This document shows positions 57,606 to 64,000 of a stretch of 64,000 bases of DNA, piece after piece. The notes under the pieces are model-generated. The model did no database searches. It was given only the letters and a program-made list of their open reading frames with translations, and was not told the DNA's origin. Both the position numbers and the translations under genes were made by a program. Source of the DNA: Fasciola hepatica (lineage: Eukaryota > Platyhelminthes > Trematoda > Plagiorchiida > Fasciolidae); the NCBI GenBank assembly GCA_948099385.1, contig CANUEZ040000151.1, forward strand, positions 752,001 to 816,000, given 5' to 3'. The first letter of the stretch is position 1; every line of letters starts with the position of its first letter.

Positions 57606-57928
57606 ATCGCTGTTGTGTCTGGTTAGGGTCTCGCACACTACGCGGACAACAGATCAATATTCCTCTCATGAATGGACATACTCCCAATTTGCTTTGATCT
57701 TTATTCATGCTTTAGCGCCAGCAGTATTGACCTATCGATTTTGCTGTGTACTGATTGGTCTTCCTCTGCTGCGCGTGACGGCACAAGTAGTTTATTTCTT
57801 TATGCCAACTCACTTGCTTGTTTGCAGCTCAGTCGCCGGCTACGGCCGGGTTTTGTGTTCACAATGGCATAAATAAATGCAACGCCACCATTACGTGTTC
57901 TGCTACCGATTGTGGACACAACAATCGC
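57606..57928 (+). mobile_element. Solo LTR (57611-57923) flanked by ATCGC target duplication
   Basis: The 313-bp element starts TGTTGTGTC and ends GACACAACA, a 9-bp inverted terminal repeat with TG...CA ends. It has AATAAA at 57872-57877, about 46 bp from the right end, which sets the plus orientation. ATCGC is duplicated on both sides (57606-57610 and 57924-57928). The other IR2 arm has the unfilled site with one ATCGC (28880-28884 on the opposite strand). A 5-bp duplication fits a Gypsy or Bel/Pao integrase. No internal coding remains. Confidence 0.92.
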
Positions 57929-58520
57929 CATACCAAAAAGTGGCTGAGTTGGGCAATAGCAAAAAGAGCCTTATATACACGTGACGACACTTTATCTGAT
58001 ATGTGTTTACCTGGTGAGATGTGAGTGAATAGTTAACCGGATTTATCAACTAGGTCAAGGTCAACTTGACGTATATATCAGGTTGTCTCGTTTTTTTCCT
58101 TTTTCCATCGTTTAGGCCTGTTTTCACTTAGCTCCTAGCAGTAATATTTATCTACTCTGAAGCGTCAAATAGTCCGTGGCAATAACTGCGACACACCACC
58201 GTGGGTCCATAACTTATTACCGTGAAAAATCAATACAACCCTATAATAGGAAATCTAGACCTTTACCTGCCACAAATCACCCCTTGTGAGCCCATCTATA
58301 AAATACTCAGCGATTGTTTGCTGAATCAACCCTTTTAGTTATCGTTTCCTCCTTGGCTAAAACTCTAACCCCGCTTCGTCCAAACAGTGAAACCATCTGG
58401 TCAACCCTGTTTGCAAACACCCTAGGTGACTTCCTATAGAATTTCATCTCCGTTCCGTATCTAGGCTCTTTGCAGTCGCTAAATTTTCAATAAAACTAGT
58501 TGGTTATCCGAAGCCCGCAG

Positions 58521-58810
58521 TTGTAAGGTTGATTAGACCTTACTTCGCGGTTTCCTTAGTAAACGCGTGCTTCGGTTCTTTGTACTGCGTGGACCACCTG
58601 CACGTTACTCTAATGTGCGGCACTGCACAAATATGTTAACCAGAACAGTATTCTTCACAACCCGTGAGAACGAGAAGGCGATTGGGAGAGAAAGTGGTTA
58701 GCGTGTATTTGGTAGCGTGCGTGAGAGCGTGCGCAAGAGCAACGGTCAAATGGCAACCGGGCTTTGCAGTCAGCGTTCAGTTAAACAATAAACGCGGTAA
58801 AAGTATGAAC
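58521..58810 (+). repeat. 290-bp dispersed repeat R, LTR-like (copy 3)
   Basis: Copy of 27998-28287. The plus strand reads TGTAAGG from 58522 to GAACA at 58811, then AAGG and TGGCAGCCGC. Confidence 0.6.
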
Positions 58811-59291
58811 AAAGGTGGCAGCCGCTACAGGGGCCTCCTCCCAGAAGTCCGACGGAGTTGGGCTTCGATCGTGATGGTAAGCCGGAATTATTGGTTGTCC
58901 AGGAACTCCTCATAGCTCGTCCGTTATATTGTTGGTGACGTGGAACGACTGCTGAGTTTACCGGTGCCTGCACTCTCGAGGTCCGATGTGCGTAGGTCCA
59001 ACTGTGTTTTGGCGCCCATGGGTCTCATACGAATGCGAGCCGGAAAATGCCTCTTCAGGTTCATCCAAAAAGGCGTCCAGTTGCCGTCTCCAGTGCCAGG
59101 CTGACCAATCGTCCCGTTGTCCAGTGAGCGGTTGGCTCCTTGAACGTGCACGGGAGTCAGCGAGGCTACGGATGAAGCCAGTGTGACTGTGTAGATCCGT
59201 CTGAGAGAGGGCAAGGTAAACTGGAACAAAATAGCGCCTGAGAGCGCCGGCAACGCGCAATTCCAAAAGAAGCAGACCGGCCGGTAAGATT
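58811..59291 (+). other. Leader between repeat R and ORF1a (copy B')
   Basis: It has open frames on both strands with no known motif, and most of it is missing in copy A2. It may be the inner part of a fragmentary LTR element or a lineage-specific leader. Confidence 0.4.
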
Positions 59292-59912
59292 TTGCCGCGC
59301 TTGGCCGTACATCTTCCAATCACTACGCCATGCTCCGTCTCATTAACGAACATCCATGATGACGCAAATAGCAAGATTGACAGCCTCTTACAACACGTTA
59401 GCTCACTCGAATCACGGATTGAAGCTCTTGACAGAGCCACCAGAATTCTGACACCACTGGCTCAACTCCTCGAGCCCTCTATGGTAACTACGGACTGTAA
59501 ATTAGTTGCCACGTGTAACTTCATTGACAGCATATCTGCAGAGGTTTCAAAACGAATACAAAACTCGAATCACGCCATTGTATTTATCATTCCCGATAGG
59601 GCCCTACTCAACATGGTCAGCAGTACCTTGCTGAAGGCCGCTGACATGGAACGTGTGGTATGCCGTAGCAGCAGACTACGCAAACAAACACAACGACACC
59701 AATGCCCTCTACTCTTCCAATTTCCGTACCAACTGATATCCAGTGAGTTCATTCATAAACAAACAGTTATTGCTATTAATTCGCCATACAAGAACGTTCG
59801 AATAGCACCTGACAAAACGCCACTACAAAGAGAAGTGCTGAGAAAGTCGAACTCCCGCAAACACCCAAGCAGGATTCCGCCCAAAAGACACCTAACCCCG
59901 TCATTCCCCTAA
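59292..59912 (+). CDS. ORF1a: coiled-coil ORF1 protein (copy B')
   Basis: 206 aa, three residue differences from copy B. The coiled coil (about residues 20-55) and the basic C-terminal tail (RKSNSRKHPSRIPPKR) are conserved. It is followed 8 bp later by ORF1b in the -1 frame. Confidence 0.6.
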   Translation: MPRLAVHLPITTPCSVSLTNIHDDANSKIDSLLQHVSSLESRIEALDRATRILTPLAQLLEPSMVTTDCKLVATCNFIDSISAEVSKRIQNSNHAIVFIIPDRALLNMVSSTLLKAADMERVVCRSSRLRKQTQRHQCPLLFQFPYQLISSEFIHKQTVIAINSPYKNVRIAPDKTPLQREVLRKSNSRKHPSRIPPKRHLTPSFP

Positions 59913-59920
59913 CCTACTCT

Positions 59921-60910
59921 ATGCAACCAGCGTCTACCAGCCAACGACTGTCTGATGTAGACCTTGACGCAACGCCTGGGCCTTCTCCAAATCCACCAGT
60001 CTTCAAGCGCCCTAGGCTCGTCAATAGTGTCGCAGATGCCTGGGACTGGAATCCACCGAGTCCTGCCAGACAGCTTAGCTCTGTGCATCAGAAGCAGCTA
60101 CCTAAGTCGCGTAGCCTCCCTGACCTGACAACTTTGCATCACTCTCCCAAGGCGACACATAAATCAAAGTATGGTCGTTCTTGTCCACACCACATAGCCA
60201 CGACTAAAACCCATCCTCCGAACCGCACCATACCACTGCCAGGTCATTTTCGTTCTAATCAAACCCGTCAGAATTCAGGGCATACACCCGTAAACAAGCT
60301 GCCAAGAAGTAGCGTACCTAAGGACATAATCTCACTGTTGCAATCTAACTTATCACCAATGGGCCGAAAGTTGGTAACGATCTACACTCAGCCCCCAATG
60401 CAGAGTGTCGATACCAACGGTAACACATGGCCGCGAATCCAGAATTCGGCAACCCACACTCCATCCCTACTGAAGGCCTCAACATTTAGTTCATTAGGCA
60501 ACGACCGCCCTATATCACCAGGCTGCACCCCTAATGTCATGCAAAGATTAGAAGCAAACAGACACCCTTGTGAGATGTCACTAATGCCGGGACCTACAGT
60601 TTCTGTTCCCAAAATAGATAGTTTCTCAAACCGTAATTCCTCCCAGCGAAATCCCCGCTCTACGCGAATCTATACGGACGATGCTCGCAAAGCACCTCAC
60701 AGCTATTATTCAAAGCTGCATCTGCCTAGCTCTTCATTTCCTAACATTTCCGTGCCGCCACCGTTTATCCCGCTAGTTCCTTTACCATGCCAAAATTTTC
60801 GTTTTGCTCCACCACAGGCGTTTTACGCGCAGGATACATCCACAAACCCCCTCCGAGTAAATTTTCCCCACCCTGTGGCATACAATCCCACAATCTTTCG
60901 TCTCTTCTAG
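59921..60910 (+). CDS. ORF1b: Pro/Ser-rich protein (copy B')
   Basis: 329 aa with about five differences from copy B. It keeps the same overlap with the EN ORF and the same A-AAT-TTT heptamer (60793-60799). No known domain. Confidence 0.6.
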   Translation: MQPASTSQRLSDVDLDATPGPSPNPPVFKRPRLVNSVADAWDWNPPSPARQLSSVHQKQLPKSRSLPDLTTLHHSPKATHKSKYGRSCPHHIATTKTHPPNRTIPLPGHFRSNQTRQNSGHTPVNKLPRSSVPKDIISLLQSNLSPMGRKLVTIYTQPPMQSVDTNGNTWPRIQNSATHTPSLLKASTFSSLGNDRPISPGCTPNVMQRLEANRHPCEMSLMPGPTVSVPKIDSFSNRNSSQRNPRSTRIYTDDARKAPHSYYSKLHLPSSSFPNISVPPPFIPLVPLPCQNFRFAPPQAFYAQDTSTNPLRVNFPHPVAYNPTIFRLF

Positions 60911-62193
60911 CCCTGATGAACCACTTTTCAATACCGGCACCTTACCAGTCGTTCATACCTTCGGTAGCACACCGAACTCCGAAGGCCAACTACGCAACAC
61001 TGCGTATTACCAATACCTCCTTCGAAAATGACCTACATATAACCCCTCTACCAACCGCCGATTCCTATCCTACCCCACCCGGGCAAGTCGCATCGATGGG
61101 CGGCAAAGCCACCCCAAACTCTTTTAGTCCCTACCCTCTGAGGCCTACTCTTACCACACAACAACCAATACCAAGGTTGTCACGTGTACAAGCCAATACC
61201 TTCCATAACCACGTATTCTATCACTGCACTGGGGCATCGGACGATCCCAACGAATCAGGACAAGTGGCAGGACTACTTCGTCTAAGGTCTTCTCTTTCAC
61301 CCCGTAATAACCCCAAATTAGTTATTTCCGGTTCGTCCGCGGCTGGTTCTTCCGAAGCCATCGCGGAGGCATCCAACGCTCACTTTTCCTCCTCTTCGGT
61401 AATAGCTCCAACTCACGCCCCTCACCGTGCACTTCCTCCGACCAACAACTCCCATACGTTACCTAACCCTGACACTCACTTCCACATGAGTGGGTTGTCA
61501 TTCATCTTATTTGACTCGCGATCCATCTTAAATAAGCTTCATCACTTAAAAAATTATGTCATAACCTCCAGTCCTGGCATCATCTTTATTACTGAAACCT
61601 CGCTCACCGAACACACCAGCACAAGCGAAATTATGCTTGAAGGGTACAAGGTTTTTAGGGTAAATAGGATCGACAGACGCGGAGGTGGGTGCTTTGTGTA
61701 CGTACAGCACGCCCTTTCAGTAGTCCCCATCAGACATGCCACACTCGACTCAATTCCGGATTCTCTATGGCTCACAATTCGGTTCTCAACTGTAGTCATG
61801 CACATTGGTTGTATCTATCGCCCGCCCTCATCTACTATTGCAGACTTAACTTCTTTAATTGAAGCCTTTGATTACCTTTCACCAATACCTTCGGCAGCGA
61901 AAATCATAGCCGGTGATTTTAACTGGCCTAAAATATCCTGGAGAAACCTCACGGCGCCTCCCAACCTAATAGACTTTGTGTCCCATTCTCACATTGGGGG
62001 CTGGGTGCAACACGTTAAAACTCCTACTAGAAACGCCAACATACTAGATTTTATACTCACCCACAGCGTTTCCTACTTTTCGGCTTCCGTTCTGAATAAA
62101 TTTCCGGGTAGCAACCATAAGACAGTGGCCGGTAATATTTCATTCCATCCTTATCCATCAGACTATCTGACCCCAGTCAACAATCCCGTCTGA
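60787..62193 (+). CDS. APE-type endonuclease ORF (copy B')
   Basis: 468 aa, two residue differences from copy B (Leu/Phe in ILITET, Leu/Pro in DYLSxIPS). EN motifs ITET, CIYRPPSS, GDFN and SNH lie at residues about 270-450. The frame is open from 60745, 42 bases before the first ATG, so translation could also enter by a -1 shift from ORF1b. It ends at the same TGA as copy B. Confidence 0.85.
   Translation: MPKFSFCSTTGVLRAGYIHKPPPSKFSPPCGIQSHNLSSLLALMNHFSIPAPYQSFIPSVAHRTPKANYATLRITNTSFENDLHITPLPTADSYPTPPGQVASMGGKATPNSFSPYPLRPTLTTQQPIPRLSRVQANTFHNHVFYHCTGASDDPNESGQVAGLLRLRSSLSPRNNPKLVISGSSAAGSSEAIAEASNAHFSSSSVIAPTHAPHRALPPTNNSHTLPNPDTHFHMSGLSFILFDSRSILNKLHHLKNYVITSSPGIIFITETSLTEHTSTSEIMLEGYKVFRVNRIDRRGGGCFVYVQHALSVVPIRHATLDSIPDSLWLTIRFSTVVMHIGCIYRPPSSTIADLTSLIEAFDYLSPIPSAAKIIAGDFNWPKISWRNLTAPPNLIDFVSHSHIGGWVQHVKTPTRNANILDFILTHSVSYFSASVLNKFPGSNHKTVAGNISFHPYPSDYLTPVNNPV
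60793..60799 (+). promoter_or_regulatory. Candidate -1 ribosomal frameshift heptamer AAATTTT
   Basis: In the ORF1b frame it reads A AAT TTT, fitting X XXY YYZ. It lies inside the 166-nt window where both ORF1b and the -1 EN frame are open. Copy B has the same heptamer. No strong downstream structure is obvious. Confidence 0.35.
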
Positions 62194-62526
62194 TTAAATT
62201 GGAACTCTCTGCCCAATCTCATCCGCAATCAAGATTGGAGAAGTTTTTTTCTAACGGCTGACCCCCAACAAGCGGCTGATCACTTTTACTTTAACATGGG
62301 AAACTGCCTCCTGAAACTTAGCCCAATATCCCAGAACTCCTCCCTCAGGAAGTCCAAGCTTGCATCCCTCCAACAAAAGTACCTTAAGATGCAAAGACTT
62401 TACCTCCAAAACCACGACTTCTCTCTTTTCATAAGGCTAACGCGTCTTACTGATATTATCCGGGACCTAAAGGAAAAACAGCTCCACGAAGAAGTCAAAG
62501 CCCTAAGGCATCCCAATAAACACTGA
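62194..62526 (+). pseudogene. EN-RT linker (copy B')
   Basis: In frame with EN after the TGA. KLASLQQKYLKMQRLYLQ and RDLKEKQLHEEVKAL form a basic helical linker ending in HPNKH-stop; RT continues in the -1 frame from 62520. Confidence 0.7.
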
Positions 62527-64000
62527 AACTCTCACTCCTACACAAATCTAGGAATTCGGCAACGGATACTATGATCCAATATGTTGTGTTACCGAAGAAA
62601 ACATCGGCCACCGCCTCTTCTGATATCGCTGAGGCCTTCAACAATTACTTCTCCAATTCCATGCCTCTGGCCTCAGACACAGCACCCCCAAATCCTCTGG
62701 CTATTGCCAGCTCTTCCTTATCTACCCTAACCTTGGAGTAAACGTTATTTCCAGGCTCATTTCACGCTATAAAGCATCTGCACGTCCTGGACCAGACGGG
62801 TTGCCCCCAGCTGCAATCATTAACGGTGGATCGCACCTTCCACTTTTACTACTAAACCTGTTCACATTTTCACTCGAATTTTGTTTGGTACCGTCGAACT
62901 GGAAACGTTCAGTCATCATTCCACGACATAATAAAGGACCTGTCCACGAACTTGCTAATAACCGTCCCATCAACCATACCCCTCTCATTTCGAGAATAAT
63001 GGAAACGATTATCAAAGATGGCATTACCACCCATCTTCTCGCTTCTAACCTTCTTAGCGATAGGCAGCACGGGTTCCTCAAATCGCGATCATGCACCACA
63101 TGTCAGTTTGACTTCCTCAACCTAGCCACCAGGGCTACTGATAGCGGGCAGGCATTAGTAGTTGTCTATCTAGATCTGTCGAAGGCTTTTGATCGCGTTC
63201 CACACCTGCATCTTATCTCCAAATTGCGTTCATTCGGCATTGGTGACCCACTGCTTTCCTGGCTGAAATCTTATCTTGCTCATCGTTTGCAAGTGGTCCT
63301 CGCCAACGGACATACTTCTGAACTGAAACCTGTTACAAGTGGCGTTATACAGGGAAGCGTACTTGGTCCTCTCCTATTTCTAATGTACATTAACGACGCA
63401 TTGGATCTACTACACCATTGAACGCCATCCTTGTTTGCAGACGATATAAAAATAGTTTACTCTTTCAATTCTAATGATGCTACCCATACTCTTTGCAACA
63501 TTTCCGCTGACCTCCTTGCACTTGACCGCTTGTGCCACTCCTAGATGATGAGCTTTTCCACTGATAAGTGCGAGGTCCTAACCTACAAGTTCCAATTGCC
63601 CCCTGAATCCTTAACTCTTGGTGGGTCCCCAATAGCCAGTTGACCTACTATCCGCGACTTGGGCCTCAACCACTCCTGCTCCCTCAACTTTTCTGAGCAA
63701 GCCGCCATCCAAGCGGCCAAGGCTAGAAGAAGTGTGGCCCTTCTGTTCCGCTCCTTTCGTCTCTGGGACAGCATCATCAGCATCTACAAATCACACATCA
63801 GGCCTTTACTCGAATTCTGCCCAATAATATTTTCTAACATGACGAAATTCGACAGAATTGCGATTGAAAGCATACATAGGCGTTTCACCAAACAACTACT
63901 CGGTTGGTCCACGTCTTTAAGCTATGGAGAACGATGCCTAAATCTGAATCTTGACCCACTCTGGCTCAGCCGCTTAAGACCAAACTTAGTCTTTTTGTAT
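62527..64000 (+). pseudogene. Reverse transcriptase of copy B', partial
   Basis: A 206-aa frame (62801-63421) holds PSNWKRSVIIPRHNK, HGFLKSRSCTTCQFDFLNLA, YLDLSKAFDRVPHLHL and GVIQGSVLGPLLFLMYIND. After a stop come LFADDIKIVYSF with the catalytic Asp pair intact, LGLNHSCSLNF, RSVALLFRSFRLWDS and RRFTKQLLGW at the window edge. At least three lesions are visible. The mosaic relation to copies G and B is described in the findings. Confidence 0.88.

Larger units (their letters stand above)
57437..62634. repeat. Large inverted duplication IR2, right arm
   Basis: Reverse-complement partner of 24174-29053, longer by 318 bp because of the solo LTR plus its target duplication. From about 62636 the match to B weakens and the match to copy G takes over. 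Confidence 0.95.
58051..64000 (+). mobile_element. Non-LTR copy B', inverted duplicate of copy B, running off the window
   Basis: 5'UTR 58051-58508, repeat R 58521-58810, leader 58811-59291, ORF1a, ORF1b, EN ORF, linker, and RT to the window end. RT has a 1-bp deletion shared with copy G, a stop after YINDALDLLHH at 63419-63421, and other stops. Confidence 0.85.

Noticed and set aside
57611..57923. Solo LTR first read as a MITE because of its 9-bp terminal inverted repeats
   Set aside because: TG...CA ends, a 5-bp target duplication, AATAAA near one end and a length of about 300 bp fit a solo LTR better than a DNA transposon. A Transib-like origin is not excluded by sequence alone, but the termini do not match CACWATG.
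1..64000. CRISPR array, tRNA, rRNA, bacterial operon or defence system
   Set aside because: No regularly spaced short repeats, no cloverleaf with CCA-type box patterns that I could recognise, no ribosome-binding-site-led gene arrays. All strong protein signals are eukaryotic retroelements.

Overview
This window looks like gene-poor, repeat-dense DNA from a metazoan, most likely a flatworm (tapeworm or fluke). That is an inference from the mix of transposable-element lineages: one CR1/Jockey-group non-LTR family in many copies, an RTE-type C-terminal fragment, Bel/Pao gag-protease-pol, and Ty3/Gypsy fragments whose gag has a C-HH-C-C type motif as in CsRn1-like elements. I found no convincing host gene, tRNA, rRNA, CRISPR array or bacterial feature. 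Almost every recognisable coding stretch is a broken retroelement.

Layout. 1-2842: 5'-truncated non-LTR copy L (+). 2850-8759: copy A (-), tail to tail with L, with an inverted repeat shared by 1-1051 and 4880-5930. 8764-9053: a 290-bp LTR-like repeat R. 11340-12067: 5' end of another copy, A2 (-). 14970-17215: Bel/Pao remnant (-). 18205-19360: Gypsy RT, RNase H and start of integrase (+). 19433-38728: a nest of non-LTR copies J (+), B (-), G (-), H (- inside G) and C (+). 38830-39680: Gypsy integrase core and C-terminus (+), probably the other half of the element at 18-19 kb. 41670-42800: a second, more decayed non-LTR lineage (+). 46907-47690: Gypsy gag-protease (+). 49185-52310, 53549-55200 and 55250-57095: copies D (-), E (-) and F (+). 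57171-57569: RTE remnant (-). 57611-57923: solo LTR with a 5-bp target duplication. 58051-64000: copy B' (+), which runs off the window.

The best-preserved non-LTR copies (B and B') have a 5'UTR, a small coiled-coil ORF1a (206 aa), a Pro/Ser-rich ORF1b (329 aa), an ORF with an APE-type endonuclease domain (468 aa), an EN-RT linker, RT with FADD, and then an unusually long (about 2.5-3 kb), pyrimidine-rich 3'UTR. Eight copies end in the same short module: a hairpin, then GAAATA(A/T)AC, then an ATT/ATC-rich tail. Paired bases of the hairpin change together between copies.

B (24174-29053) and B' (57437-62634) form a nearly identical inverted duplication with arms of about 5 kb and a spacer of about 28 kb. 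The shared DNA runs past the element's 5' end into an RTE fragment, and only the right arm carries the solo LTR. Beyond the arms, B' switches to near-identity with copy G, so the RT regions are mosaics. The main interest of the window is therefore (i) the 3' hairpin module and long 3'UTR of an apparently unnamed non-LTR family, (ii) a possible -1 frameshift site between ORF1b and the endonuclease ORF, and (iii) a datable series of insertions, inversions and conversion-like events.
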